A DNA stretch of 64,000 nucleotides from Moellerella sp963519845. Its GTDB lineage: Bacteria; Pseudomonadota; Gammaproteobacteria; Enterobacterales; Enterobacteriaceae. The stretch spans positions 1-64,000 of the forward strand of contig CAUQNX010000003.1 of assembly GCA_963519845.1 (NCBI GenBank). The letters are read 5' to 3'. Shown one piece after another: positions 8,240 to 17,852 of this stretch. Under the pieces are notes generated by a model, which saw nothing but the letters and a program-made list of their open reading frames with translations, was not told the origin of the DNA and searched no databases. Each line of letters starts with the position of its first letter. Position 1 is the first letter of the stretch. Position numbers and translations under genes: made by a program.

Positions 8240-8866
8240 ATGAATTTAACCAGTGAACAGATTTATCAATGGCTGATCTCATGTTCAGATATTTTCGCAA
8301 AACAACAAAATTACTTAACTGAATTAGATACGGTGATTGGTGATGGCGATCATGGGCTAAATATGAACCGTGGATTTCATAAAGTTGCCGAAAAACTAGC
8401 TTCTATTCCCAATAAAGATATAGCTACCATCTTGAAAACAACGGGAATGACGCTGCTTTCTAGCGTTGGCGGTGCCAGTGGCCCACTGTTTGGAACTTTC
8501 TTTATACGTGCGGCTCAAGCAGCGAGCGGAAAAAATGAGTTAACTACCCGCGATTTAGCTGATGTCTTTAAAGCAGGCGTTGATGGTGTCGTTAGCCGAG
8601 GAAAAGCCGAGCCCGGAGATAAAACCATGTGCGATGTTTGGTGGCCGATTGCGGATTCCCTTAGCTTATCCGCAGAGCAAGGTGCTACCCCCGCCGATGC
8701 CCTTACCGCCGCCACTAAAGCCGCCCAACAAGGCCTTGAGTCAACTATCCCAATGATTGCGCGCAAAGGCCGAGCAAGTTACTTGAATGAGCGCAGTATC
8801 GGCCATCAAGATCCTGGTGGAACTTCTGCTCTCTTAATGATCGAGGCATTACAGCAAGTCGCCTAG
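8240..8866 (+). CDS. dhaL: Dihydroxyacetone kinase ADP-binding subunit DhaL
   Basis: DhaL carries an ADP molecule used as a phosphate relay between DhaM and DhaK-bound dihydroxyacetone. The 208-residue product has the Mg-ADP site GDGDHGLNMNRG (Asp cluster), SSVGGASGPLFGTFF and GDKTMCD, and ends near DPGGTSALLM. No dhaM follows; the operon stops at a strong terminator, so the phosphoryl donor must be encoded elsewhere. Product is dihydroxyacetone phosphate, which enters glycolysis beside the glp genes. Confidence 0.95.
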   Translation: MNLTSEQIYQWLISCSDIFAKQQNYLTELDTVIGDGDHGLNMNRGFHKVAEKLASIPNKDIATILKTTGMTLLSSVGGASGPLFGTFFIRAAQAASGKNELTTRDLADVFKAGVDGVVSRGKAEPGDKTMCDVWWPIADSLSLSAEQGATPADALTAATKAAQQGLESTIPMIARKGRASYLNERSIGHQDPGGTSALLMIEALQQVA

Positions 8867-8895
8867 ATCTCTTTGATCGTTAACAAGATCATAAA

Positions 8896-8935
8896 AGGGG
8901 AGATAAATCACTTTATCTCCCCTTCTCTTTATTTT
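8896..8935. terminator. Terminator between convergent dhaL and glpC
   Basis: Perfect 12-bp stem AGGGGAGATAAA (8896-8907) / TTTATCTCCCCT (8912-8923) with a 4-base loop, followed by a T-rich tract. On the other strand the A-rich left flank also supplies Us. Confidence 0.9.
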
Positions 8936-8960
8936 CTTTAATTAACTGATTTATCGTCGA

Positions 8961-10154
8961 TTATAAGGCTCTGGCTAAAATACTAATTGGGTGTTCACAT
9001 TTTTTACTTGTCGACATCTCAATTTGCCATTTACAGGTTTCACAATCGGTGATCACCAGGTCTGCGCCACTCTCTTCGATTTGACGGAACAAGCCAGCGC
9101 CAATACCTTGAGAAACTTCATAGTTCTCTTTCTTAAATCCATAAGTCCCTGCAATACCACAACATTGAGAATCAAGAACAATTAATTCAACACCGGGTAT
9201 GCGACGAACTAACTCTAGCGTATAGGAGGTCCACCCCATTTTTTCCATATGACATGGCGTGTGATAAACCACTTTTAGCGGCGTATGCTTGAGTTTTAGC
9301 TCTCTACCTTGCTCTAACAAACGGTAAATATAGCGGGTTGCCAGTTCAATATTGTCACGTATGGGAGCGGTATCAATATCTAAAACATGCGAATATTCAT
9401 CACGTAGGGTGAAAGTACAGGTTGAGGAGGTCGCGACAACAGGCACATGTTTCTCAAGGATCGCCTCTTGTAATGATTCAACGTTCACATTCGCTTGTCG
9501 TTTCGCTTGCTTCATAAAGCCATTAGCGATCAAGGCAACACCACAACATTTTTCACGTTTAAGCAGCTGTACACCAATATTCATACCATTAAAAACTTTT
9601 ATCAGATCTTTACCCAGCTGCGGATGGTTATAATTAACAAAACAACCATGAAAATAAGCCACTTGATCGGCATATTTTTGCTGTTCAGCCGCCTGTTTTC
9701 CATACCAGCGGCGGAAAGTCCCAAATGAGTATTTAGGTAACTCTCTGCGATGATCGATTTTAAGGGCTTTATCTAAAATCTGACGGACGGGTTTAAGCCC
9801 AGTAATAGTATTCACAATTGGCGCAAAAGGTGTCGACAGCGTTCCCATTAGATCCGTATGGCTGAGGATCGCATCACGTATTTTTGGCCGTTGCGTACTG
9901 TAAGTATTACGCGCGCGAGCAATGATATCGCCGATTTTTACATCTGACGGACAAGCCACTTCGCAGCGCTTACAGTTAGTACAATATTTTAATGCCTCAT
10001 CGTACAACATGGGATCTTTGAGGCGTAAACGCTCACCATCCGGACCCGCTTGTTTCGGGCCAGGATAGAGCGGATTAATTTTTGCAACAGGGCAATAAGT
10101 TGTACAGACTGTACACTTGATGCAACTTTCGAAGCTAAGATCGTGAGTACTCAT
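8961..10154 (-). CDS. glpC: Anaerobic glycerol-3-phosphate dehydrogenase subunit C
   Basis: GlpC is the membrane-associating iron-sulfur subunit that passes electrons from GlpAB to menaquinone, for reduction of fumarate. The 397-residue product has two 4Fe-4S motifs near the N-terminus (CIKCTVCTTYCP and CTNCKRCEVACP) and two cysteine-rich CCG domains (REKCCG and SQCCGIAG). It overlaps glpB by 4 bp in the glpABC operon. The terminal acceptor enzyme, FrdABCD, is encoded further along this window. Confidence 0.95.
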   Translation of the reverse strand: MSTHDLSFESCIKCTVCTTYCPVAKINPLYPGPKQAGPDGERLRLKDPMLYDEALKYCTNCKRCEVACPSDVKIGDIIARARNTYSTQRPKIRDAILSHTDLMGTLSTPFAPIVNTITGLKPVRQILDKALKIDHRRELPKYSFGTFRRWYGKQAAEQQKYADQVAYFHGCFVNYNHPQLGKDLIKVFNGMNIGVQLLKREKCCGVALIANGFMKQAKRQANVNVESLQEAILEKHVPVVATSSTCTFTLRDEYSHVLDIDTAPIRDNIELATRYIYRLLEQGRELKLKHTPLKVVYHTPCHMEKMGWTSYTLELVRRIPGVELIVLDSQCCGIAGTYGFKKENYEVSQGIGAGLFRQIEESGADLVITDCETCKWQIEMSTSKKCEHPISILARAL

Positions 10155-11443
10155 TGCGCTACCTCTGCCTGTGCTTTTGATTCAGTCATACACGAGATGA
10201 TTTGATCTGCGGCATATAGCCCACTAATTAATGATACGCCTGCGCCACAGCCCTCAGTCAGGGGATCAAATCCACCGAGAACAGCTCCCGCAACATAAAG
10301 ATTCTCAATGACTTCTCCCTCTTTTTTAGCTCTTAAATAAGCATCGGTATCGACCCCAATACGCATATAAGGCTGTGAGGCAAAAAATTGGCTGTCGGTC
10401 CATTGCGCACGTGGCGTCACTTCACACAGATCTAATCTCATAATAGGTTCATAGACTCGGTCAAATGCAGCGACCAGACCATTATTAAAGAAGCTGCCTG
10501 TCGCCAATACAAATTGCTTTGCTTTCAGCGGAATATCACCATGATTGCGTGTATGTAGCTCAAGGATTTGTTGATCAACAATCTTAACCTCAGTGACTTT
10601 ATCGCCGGGCATAATAATCCCACCTTGGCGTCTATATTGCTGTAACAGATGCTCATGCAGGCGTATTCCGAGTAAAGAAGGTGGTAGTGTGGGCAACAAA
10701 TAGATTGGCTTACCCAAACGTTTCTCTAATTCAATAATAGGCGCATCAGTTTCTAAACCAAGACAGGCTGGTAAAAATATCTTATCTGCATCTTGCACTA
10801 GAGGGGTTAATTCTAGCGCTATTTCGTCGAGATTTTCTGGTCGATCAAGCCATCTTGCGACATTGATCGCTCTAAACTCACTCGCATTTTCTCTGAGTCG
10901 ATCCAGCAACGGCAGATGAACATAGTGAGCGCTTGCATCTGTGCCCTGCTCTTTTAAGACATCTGCAACCATTTGTGGCTGAAAATCCAGAAAACCCTCT
11001 ATACCCACTACTGCAATTTTGCCTGTCAGTAAAGTCTGATTAAAATCAACAACGGGAACTCGTTTTGGGCTAAGCCATGTTAGTCGCTTATGACCTAACG
11101 GCGTAATGCGATAGTGGTTCTGCTCACAGCTACCGAATAACTCGACACCCGCATCACTAAGTTGTTTTTCTGCCTGCAAAGCTAAGTGCGTGACTATATC
11201 TTTACCTATACGACTATAAGGATGTCGAGGAGAGCTCAAGGCTAATTGCGATAATGCATCCAGTGGATTTTCAATCCCTTGCCCATCAGGTAATTGAGAG
11301 AGAAAATCAAGAGAACCGGAGGAGAAGTGCAGCGCATTTTGTCCTGCGCTAACAATCGCACAAGAGAGGCCCGCTTGTGTTAGACGGATACCGCAACTCA
11401 GGCCGGCTAATCCACCGCCTATAATGACAGCGTCAAATTTCAT
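10151..11443 (-). CDS. glpB: Anaerobic glycerol-3-phosphate dehydrogenase subunit B
   Basis: GlpB is the FMN-associated second subunit of the anaerobic dehydrogenase, linking GlpA and GlpC. The 430-residue product begins MKFDAVIIGGGLAGLSCGIRL, a Rossmann dinucleotide-binding fold, and ends with the second nucleotide-contact segment LGGFDPLTEGCGAGVSLISG. It overlaps glpA by 11 bp and glpC by 4 bp, indicating tight translational coupling. Confidence 0.94.
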   Translation of the reverse strand: MKFDAVIIGGGLAGLSCGIRLTQAGLSCAIVSAGQNALHFSSGSLDFLSQLPDGQGIENPLDALSQLALSSPRHPYSRIGKDIVTHLALQAEKQLSDAGVELFGSCEQNHYRITPLGHKRLTWLSPKRVPVVDFNQTLLTGKIAVVGIEGFLDFQPQMVADVLKEQGTDASAHYVHLPLLDRLRENASEFRAINVARWLDRPENLDEIALELTPLVQDADKIFLPACLGLETDAPIIELEKRLGKPIYLLPTLPPSLLGIRLHEHLLQQYRRQGGIIMPGDKVTEVKIVDQQILELHTRNHGDIPLKAKQFVLATGSFFNNGLVAAFDRVYEPIMRLDLCEVTPRAQWTDSQFFASQPYMRIGVDTDAYLRAKKEGEVIENLYVAGAVLGGFDPLTEGCGAGVSLISGLYAADQIISCMTESKAQAEVAQ

Positions 11444-13088
11444 TATCAGCCTCCTTCTTGGATGCTTGTTCTAACGTATGTTCATTCATGCCACATAATC
11501 CGTGGTAGACCCAGCTGGTAAATTCGCTTTCGCGCAGCGCATCTCCCCAAGCGATTGGTCGAATTCCTTTCCAACGCTCATTTAAGAAATGCCCCAATTG
11601 CTGTTCAGTCTCATGAGGTGTGGTGACATTAAAACGATTGAGTAGACCGGCAGCACGACAGGCGCAGAGCTCGCCCTGACAAGTTCCCATACCAACGCGT
11701 GTACGACGACGTAAATCGAGTAAATTATTGACTGCAAGAGAATCAACGGCGTAACGAACTTCACCCGCAGTGACGGCTTCGCACTCACATACCAAACTCT
11801 TATCTAAACGATTGGTGGTTAAAATCGATGAGGCGCGATCACCATGACGATAGACCGCAGAGCCGCGAATAGGCGCAGAAATAGCCACCGCATTACGTAA
11901 TGACTCTTCGGCGCTATGTTGTGAACCCGGCAAAGGTGTTTCGGCGGTTGTACATTGAGCTGTATTGCCCAATTTTTCGCAGATTTTGTTAGTCGCCCAT
12001 TCCGCCATCAGGCGATAGGTCATCAACTTACCACCGGTAATAGTGATAAATCCTTCCAATCCATCGCGCTTAGCGTGATCTAATAACACAATTCCACGGC
12101 TCACATTACGACCCGATGGATCATCATCACTGGCGACTAAGGGTCGAACACCTGCATATGCGCGTAAAATGCGCGTTTTCGCTAATCGAGGTGACAACAT
12201 TGAGCCTTCACGAATCAAAATATCCACTTCTTCAGGCGTGACGTACATATTATCGATTTGATCATATTCTACGTGTGTCGAGGTAGTACCTATTAATGAG
12301 ATGGTATCGCCCGGCACCAAAATATCCGCATCAGCGGGCTTACGACAACGGTTGATCACCATATTATTAATACGATGACCTAAAATAAGTAGTGCGCCTT
12401 TAGCTGGGAACATCTTGATTTTTAAATCTGCATACTCGGCGATCTTCTGTCCCCAGATACCGCCAGCATTAACTACAATCTCAGCATAAATAGGGTATTG
12501 GCGTTTTAATTTATGATCATAAACAGTGACGCCACGAACTCTATCGCCCTCACGAATTAATCCAACCACCTCATGATAAGTGAGCACTTTAGCACCATGC
12601 TCTGTCGCATCGAGCATATTAGCAGCGGTCAAGCGAAAAGGGTCCACAGTACCATCTGGGACTCTGACCGCCCCTACTAACAATGGGTTAACTGAGGGTT
12701 CAAGTCGTATCGCTTCAGCCGGATCAATTGCATTCGCATCTATTCCCGCCAAACAACAAGCTTCGATAAATTGTTGCTGATAGGCCATTGAATCTTCCGG
12801 CAAGGTGATAAATAAGCCGTCGGTTTTTTCAATGCAGTGATGAGCGATCCGTTTAAGGATTTTGTTCTCTTCAATACACTCACGGGCCGATTCACCATCC
12901 GTCACTGCATAGCGTGCTCCACTATGTAATAGGCCATGATTTCTGCCCGTTGCGCCAGTTGCTATATCGTGTCGCTCAAGTAGGACGCAGCTAAGTCCGC
13001 GCAGTGCGCAGTCTCGTGCAATTCCGGCACCTGTTGCGCCACCACCGATAATAATAACATCCGTTTCAGTGACAGATGAACCACTCAT
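11433..13088 (-). CDS. glpA: Anaerobic glycerol-3-phosphate dehydrogenase subunit A
   Basis: GlpA is the FAD-containing catalytic subunit oxidising sn-glycerol 3-phosphate to dihydroxyacetone phosphate under anaerobic conditions. The 551-residue product has DVIIIGGGATGAGIARDCAL for FAD, the central DAO fold with FITITGGKLMTYRLMAEWA, and a C-terminal BFD-like cysteine domain (CECEAVTAGE and GTCQGELCACR) that distinguishes GlpA from aerobic GlpD. First gene of glpABC, divergent from glpT across a shared regulatory region. Confidence 0.96.
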   Translation of the reverse strand: MSGSSVTETDVIIIGGGATGAGIARDCALRGLSCVLLERHDIATGATGRNHGLLHSGARYAVTDGESARECIEENKILKRIAHHCIEKTDGLFITLPEDSMAYQQQFIEACCLAGIDANAIDPAEAIRLEPSVNPLLVGAVRVPDGTVDPFRLTAANMLDATEHGAKVLTYHEVVGLIREGDRVRGVTVYDHKLKRQYPIYAEIVVNAGGIWGQKIAEYADLKIKMFPAKGALLILGHRINNMVINRCRKPADADILVPGDTISLIGTTSTHVEYDQIDNMYVTPEEVDILIREGSMLSPRLAKTRILRAYAGVRPLVASDDDPSGRNVSRGIVLLDHAKRDGLEGFITITGGKLMTYRLMAEWATNKICEKLGNTAQCTTAETPLPGSQHSAEESLRNAVAISAPIRGSAVYRHGDRASSILTTNRLDKSLVCECEAVTAGEVRYAVDSLAVNNLLDLRRRTRVGMGTCQGELCACRAAGLLNRFNVTTPHETEQQLGHFLNERWKGIRPIAWGDALRESEFTSWVYHGLCGMNEHTLEQASKKEADNEI

Positions 13089-13178
13089 ACAGGCTTCCTC
13101 ACAATTTCATAATAGTAATAGTCTAGTTCATTTTTATAATTATTAATCTAATCCTAACTATAGACAAAAACTGAGCGC

Positions 13179-13198
13179 AATGTTTGATAAGAAACAAA
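13179..13198. promoter_or_regulatory. GlpR-like operator
   Basis: AATGTTTGATAAGAAACAAA matches most positions of the E. coli GlpR operator (WATGTTCGAT...AACATW). Mismatches are mainly in the right half. Position between glpA and glpT fits repression of both operons in the absence of glycerol 3-phosphate. Confidence 0.55.
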
Positions 13199-13242
13199 AA
13201 CGAACAGAAAAACGATCAAGTATTGGTTATAAAACACCGTAC

Positions 13243-13258
13243 TGTGACCGATATCACG
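13243..13258. promoter_or_regulatory. CRP-cAMP binding site
   Basis: TGTGACCGATATCACG is TGTGA-N6-TCACg, one base from the perfect CRP consensus. It is expected here because the glp regulon is under catabolite control. Confidence 0.75.
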
Positions 13259-13508
13259 CTTAAAGCGGAAGATGCCCCTTCTATCTATTCGTAAAAGCCA
13301 TTATCTTATGCAACACATTATGAAGATCTATAATTGTGCGTTGGATTACAGATAAATTGTTTTATTGCGACTAAGATAAGTGCGATTTAGAAAAATAACA
13401 CGCAAATATACCCTTATAGTATTTTCGTTTTTGTTACTTCACTATTAATGAATTATTAATATAACTATTAATTAAATACATAATATTAGCATGCCATCGG
13501 AGGCTCAT

Positions 13509-14858
13509 ATGTTAAGTATTTTGAAACCGGCACCCCACAAACCCAGGCTATCTGCAGATAAGATAGATCCTGCTTATCGCAAACTGCGGTGGCAGATTTT
13601 CCTTGGTATATTTTTCGGGTACGCGGCTTATTATCTTGTAAGAAAAAACTTTGCATTAGCAATGCCCTATTTGGTAGAGCAAGGCTTTTCAAAGGGTGAT
13701 CTCGGATTTGCATTATCAGGGATATCCATAGCTTATGGATTTTCAAAGTTCATCATGGGTTCAGTGTCTGACCGTTCTAACCCCCGGTATTTCTTACCGA
13801 TAGGTCTGATTTTAGCCTCCGTTGTGATGTTGTTTATGGGCTTTGTGCCTTGGGCAACCTCTAGCATTATGGTGATGTTCGTTCTTCTATTCATTTGTGG
13901 TTGGTTCCAGGGTATGGGATGGCCGCCATGTGGCCGTACTATGGTTCACTGGTGGTCACACAAAGAGCGTGGTGGAATTGTATCTATCTGGAACTGTGCG
14001 CATAACGTAGGTGGTGGTATTCCACCATTACTCTTTATGCTTGGTATGGCATGGTTCAATGACTGGAAAGCTGCATTATATATGCCTGCTTTTGCAGCTA
14101 TCGTGATTGCGCTGATTGCCTTCGCACTCATGAAAGATACACCTCAATCTTGTGGTTTACCTTCTATTGAAGAATATAAAGACGACTATCCACCTGATTA
14201 TAAAGAAAGTGACGAAGAAGAGCTGACCGCAAAAGAAATCTTTATGAAATATGTCTTCCCTAACAAATTGTTATGGATGATTGCGATTGCTAACGTTTTC
14301 GTTTACCTACTGCGTTACGGTATTCTTGACTGGTCACCAACCTATCTGCGCGAAGTTAAACACTTTGCAATGGATAAATCTTCATGGGCTTATTTCTTGT
14401 ATGAATATGCAGGGATCCCAGGAACACTATTATGTGGTTGGATGTCAGATAAAGTCTTCCGCGGTAACCGTGGTGCAACTGGTGTCTTCTTTATGATACT
14501 AGTAACTATCGCAACTATCGTGTTCTGGATGAACCCAGCGGGTAACCCTGGTGTCGACATGGCTTGTATGTTGATCATCGGCTTCTTGATCTACGGACCT
14601 GTAATGTTGATTGGTCTACATGCTCTTGAACTCGCACCGAAGAAAGCGGCAGGAACTGCGGCAGGATTTACCGGCTTGTTCGGTTATCTTGGTGGTTCGG
14701 TTGCGGCCAGTGCGGTTGTCGGTTACACCGTTGACTACTTCGGCTGGGATGGCGGCTTTATGGTAATGATCGGCGGTAGTGCACTGTCTGTTGTCTTACT
14801 ATTTATCGTTATGCTGACTGAAACTAAACATAAACGTGAACTGGCAAATCAAAAATAA
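13509..14858 (+). CDS. glpT: sn-Glycerol-3-phosphate/phosphate antiporter GlpT
   Basis: Inner-membrane MFS antiporter importing glycerol 3-phosphate in exchange for phosphate; it is also the main entry route of fosfomycin. The 449-residue product is collinear with E. coli GlpT (MLSILKPAPHKPRL, RWQIFLGIFFGYAAYYLVRKN, GWFQGMGWPPCGRTMVHWWS) with 12 membrane helices. The ATG at 13509 has CGGAGG at a good distance; an upstream in-frame ATG at 13491 adds six residues with no family support. An intrinsic terminator separates it from glpQ. Confidence 0.96.
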   Translation: MLSILKPAPHKPRLSADKIDPAYRKLRWQIFLGIFFGYAAYYLVRKNFALAMPYLVEQGFSKGDLGFALSGISIAYGFSKFIMGSVSDRSNPRYFLPIGLILASVVMLFMGFVPWATSSIMVMFVLLFICGWFQGMGWPPCGRTMVHWWSHKERGGIVSIWNCAHNVGGGIPPLLFMLGMAWFNDWKAALYMPAFAAIVIALIAFALMKDTPQSCGLPSIEEYKDDYPPDYKESDEEELTAKEIFMKYVFPNKLLWMIAIANVFVYLLRYGILDWSPTYLREVKHFAMDKSSWAYFLYEYAGIPGTLLCGWMSDKVFRGNRGATGVFFMILVTIATIVFWMNPAGNPGVDMACMLIIGFLIYGPVMLIGLHALELAPKKAAGTAAGFTGLFGYLGGSVAASAVVGYTVDYFGWDGGFMVMIGGSALSVVLLFIVMLTETKHKRELANQK

Positions 14859-14899
14859 TCTAGTGTCATAAGCCAGTCATTTTTAACCAGTAAACTCAT

Positions 14900-14934
14900 G
14901 GGCTACATATTTTAAATATCGTAGCCCTTTTTTT
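14900..14934 (+). terminator. Intrinsic terminator between glpT and glpQ
   Basis: Stem GGGCTAC (14900-14906) / GTAGCCC (14921-14927), followed directly by seven Ts. It lies 42 bp after the glpT stop and 27 bp before the glpQ start, so it should lower glpQ expression from the glpT promoter. Confidence 0.85.
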
Positions 14935-14961
14935 ATAAAAATACTGACATGGGATATATTA

Positions 14962-16032
14962 ATGAAGATTCCTCTGAAGACATTGATGGCAAGTATGATT
15001 TTAGTTATGTCTGTTTCTGCTGTTGCTCAAACTAATGAAAAAGTCGTGATTGCTCATCGTGGTGCAAGTGGTTACTTACCAGAACATACCCTACCAGCAA
15101 AAGCCATGGCCTATGCCCAAGGTGCAAATTACCTCGAGCAAGACTTGGTAATGACAAAAGATAATGAATTAGTGGTTCTCCATGATCACTATCTTGATCG
15201 TGTCACCGATGTCGCAGAAAAATTCCCAAACCGTGCTCGTAAAGATGGTCGCTATTATGCAATAGACTTTACTTTACCTGAAATTAAATCGTTAAAATTC
15301 ACCGAAGGTTTCGATATTGTCGATGGTAAAAAAGTGCAAAGTTATCCAAATCGTTTCCCAATGGGTAAATCCGACTTCCGCGTTCACACTTTCCAAGAAG
15401 AGATTGAGTTTGTTCAAGGTCTGAATAAATCGACCGGAAAAGATATTGGTATCTACCCTGAAATCAAATCACCTTGGTTTCACCAGCAAGAAGGGAAAGA
15501 TATCTCTAAGCGCGTACTTGAAGTGTTGAAAGAGTATGGTTATAGCGATAAAAATGCCAACGTCTACCTGCAATGCTTTGATGCCAACGAACTTAAGCGC
15601 ATCAAGAAAGAGCTGCAACCGCAAATGGGCATGGATCTGAAACTGATCCAATTAATTGCTTATACCGATTGGAATGAAACTCAAGAGCAAAAAGCGGATG
15701 GCACTTGGGTCAACTATAGTTATGATTGGATGTTCAAACCTGATTCGATGAAAACAGTAGCTGAATATGCTGACGGTATCGGACCTGACTACCATATGTT
15801 GTTCGCAGAAGATTCAACGCCAGACAATATTAAATTAACCACTATGGTACAAGATGCGCATGCTAATAAAATGGCGGTTCATCCCTTTACTATCCGTGTT
15901 GATAAGTTGCCTAAATACGCTAAAGATAGCGAACAACTATTTGATATTATCTACAATACGGCCAATGTCGATGGTGCTTTCACCGATTTCCCAGATTTAG
16001 GCGTTGAGTTCTTAAAGAAACAACAAAAGTAA
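14962..16032 (+). CDS. glpQ: Periplasmic glycerophosphodiester phosphodiesterase GlpQ
   Basis: GlpQ hydrolyses glycerophosphodiesters in the periplasm to glycerol 3-phosphate plus an alcohol; GlpT then imports the former. The 356-residue product has a Sec signal peptide (about residues 1-22, ending SAVAQ) and GDPD-family motifs IAHRGASGYLPEHTL, EQDLVMTKDNELVVLHDHYLDRVT and YPEIKSPWFH. One possible released alcohol, from glycerophosphocholine, is choline, which the cut operon later in the window could use; that link is inference. Confidence 0.96.
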   Translation: MKIPLKTLMASMILVMSVSAVAQTNEKVVIAHRGASGYLPEHTLPAKAMAYAQGANYLEQDLVMTKDNELVVLHDHYLDRVTDVAEKFPNRARKDGRYYAIDFTLPEIKSLKFTEGFDIVDGKKVQSYPNRFPMGKSDFRVHTFQEEIEFVQGLNKSTGKDIGIYPEIKSPWFHQQEGKDISKRVLEVLKEYGYSDKNANVYLQCFDANELKRIKKELQPQMGMDLKLIQLIAYTDWNETQEQKADGTWVNYSYDWMFKPDSMKTVAEYADGIGPDYHMLFAEDSTPDNIKLTTMVQDAHANKMAVHPFTIRVDKLPKYAKDSEQLFDIIYNTANVDGAFTDFPDLGVEFLKKQQK

Positions 16033-16060
16033 TTCATGACTAAAATAAGTTAAAAAGTTA

Positions 16061-16098
16061 AACGGCCGACTATATATTGAATATAATCGGCCGTTTTT
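16061..16098. terminator. Terminator between convergent glpQ and epmA
   Basis: Stem AACGGCCGA (16061-16069) / TCGGCCGTT (16087-16095) followed by a T run; the left flank is A-rich, so it can serve both strands. Confidence 0.88.
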
Positions 16099-16129
16099 TA
16101 TTAACTTAGATGATAGGCGCTAAGATCAA

Positions 16130-17107
16130 CTAGGCGATCATCACTGGGAATGCGATAACATCACTGATTTTTTCCGCCTTAAGCGCGAGCATAATCATAC
16201 GATCAACCCCTAATGCAACGCCAGAGCACTCTGGCAGCCCATGAGTCAATGCAGATAGCAGATGCTCATCAATCGGCTGTACAGACAAGCCTAAGGCAGC
16301 TCTGCGGCGATTATCTTGCTCAAAGCGCTGACGCTGTTCCCCGGCATCGGTCAACTCACGGAAACCATTTGCCAGCTCAATACCTTTAAAATAGACCTCA
16401 AAGCGTTCAGCAACGCGGTGATCTTCTGCACTAATTTCCGCTAAAGAGGCTTGTGATGCGGGAAAATGGTAGACCACAGCGGGTTTCTCTTTACCAATAT
16501 GCGGCTCAACACCGACGGTAAACAACAATTGCAGCAGAATATCGCGATCTTCTTCGTCATCGGCAACATTGCTTAAATCAAGACGAGCAGCCACTTCGCG
16601 CAACTCACTTTTTTCAGCTGAGAGCGGGTCTAAATCCAAGTGACGTAAAAACGCTTGCTGATATGAAAGCAGCTCTGCACTCTCACAATCTAATATTTGC
16701 TGTAGTAAATCATCGACTTCATTAATCAGTCGGTACATATCATAGTGAGGGCGATACCACTCTAACATTGAAAACTCAGGATTATGGTAACGTCCCGCTT
16801 CTTCATTACGGAAACTGCGTCCTAATTGATAAATAGGGCCACTTCCCGCGGCAAGTAAGCGTTTCATATGATATTCAGGGCTAGTCATCAAATAGAGTTT
16901 GATGCCATCAGCAGCGCCGGGCCCGACAAATTGAGTTTCAAAAGGGACTAGATGAATATCTGTTACTGTCGCTTGACTCATCACTGGTGTTTCAACTTCG
17001 AGCACACAACGATCAGAAAAAAAGCGTCTTATTTCTGCCATAATTTTCGCACGTTGTAACAGATTAGCGATGGGGGCGCTAGGTTGCCAATTCGCTATTT
17101 CGCTCAT
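16130..17107 (-). CDS. epmA: EF-P lysine beta-lysyltransferase EpmA (GenX/PoxA/YjeA)
   Basis: A lysyl-tRNA-synthetase-like enzyme lacking the anticodon domain. It attaches (R)-beta-lysine to Lys34 of elongation factor P. At 325 aa it has the family length. Class II synthetase motifs visible are FETQFVGPG followed by LYLMTSPEYHMKRLLAAG, IYQLGRSFRNEEAGRYHNPEF (motif 2) and GVALGVDRMIMLAL (motif 3). Divergent from frdA exactly as in E. coli. Its substrate partner genes efp and epmB lie about 8 kb away. Confidence 0.96.
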   Translation of the reverse strand: MSEIANWQPSAPIANLLQRAKIMAEIRRFFSDRCVLEVETPVMSQATVTDIHLVPFETQFVGPGAADGIKLYLMTSPEYHMKRLLAAGSGPIYQLGRSFRNEEAGRYHNPEFSMLEWYRPHYDMYRLINEVDDLLQQILDCESAELLSYQQAFLRHLDLDPLSAEKSELREVAARLDLSNVADDEEDRDILLQLLFTVGVEPHIGKEKPAVVYHFPASQASLAEISAEDHRVAERFEVYFKGIELANGFRELTDAGEQRQRFEQDNRRRAALGLSVQPIDEHLLSALTHGLPECSGVALGVDRMIMLALKAEKISDVIAFPVMIA

Positions 17108-17852
17108 GTAAATAACTCCAAAATAAAATCAAGCGTGCAGTTTACTCATCTAAAAGGCAACGTACAATCAGTTAAGGGGGTAAATAGCACTCTTGCTAGG
17201 CTTTCTATTTTTAATAAGGTAAATCGTACAACATAAGAGCAATATCAATGCGAATAGCGCGGGGGTATAAATAATGTGAAATGATAATGACTAATTTTTA
17301 TATACTGTAAAAATAATGTTACATCACTTAGTGATTATAAATATTTTGCTATAAAAAGATCTCCCTGAATAAATAAACAATAACTATTATCATTCCCATC
17401 TATTCTCTCTTTAGTGACAATATCTCTTTATGACTTTTTCATTTTTAAGGGGATCGATTTTAAATAAGAATGAAGATTAGAACTCTTGCTAAAATAGCTT
17501 ATTATTTACCACTATGTTATTCTCCATAAGTATTATAATTGCTTGAAATATCTTTCCTTATCAGGGATCAACACAAGGGCAAGAAACTGAAAAAACAATT
17601 TGCCAAAACTAGCGCCAAGTCACATTTTATTACCTAAATCATGCAAAACCCCCCTCTATATCAAATTTATCCTTAAGACTATTCGTTATAATTAATATCA
17701 TGATAAGTTAGATTAGCTATCGTAATATAAGTACCTATAATTATAATCTACACAGATATATCTTAGTGAAATTTTTAAAGACCTAGATAGCTAATAACCT
17801 AAAAACATTTAATAGAATTTATCAATTTACACTTGAACAATGGAGAAGCGCA
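17108..17852. promoter_or_regulatory. epmA/frdA intergenic region with presumed anaerobic frd promoter
   Basis: 745 bp, very AT-rich, no gene seen. In E. coli the frd promoter is activated by FNR and DcuR and repressed by NarL. Here ATCAAATTTATCC with a following GACTAT at about 17660-17682 resembles the E. coli FNR site plus -10, but only one FNR half (ATCAA, 17660-17664) is good. The region is much longer than its E. coli equivalent. Confidence 0.45.

Larger units (their letters stand above)
13089..13508. promoter_or_regulatory. glpABC/glpTQ divergent control region
   Basis: 420 bp without a gene between divergent glpA and glpT. In E. coli this interval holds GlpR operators, CRP sites and FNR control of glpABC. 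Here a good CRP site and a GlpR-like operator are visible (listed separately). A half-operator CGAACA lies at 13201-13206, and a further GlpR-like half-site TATTTTCGTT stands closer to glpT. Confidence 0.8.
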
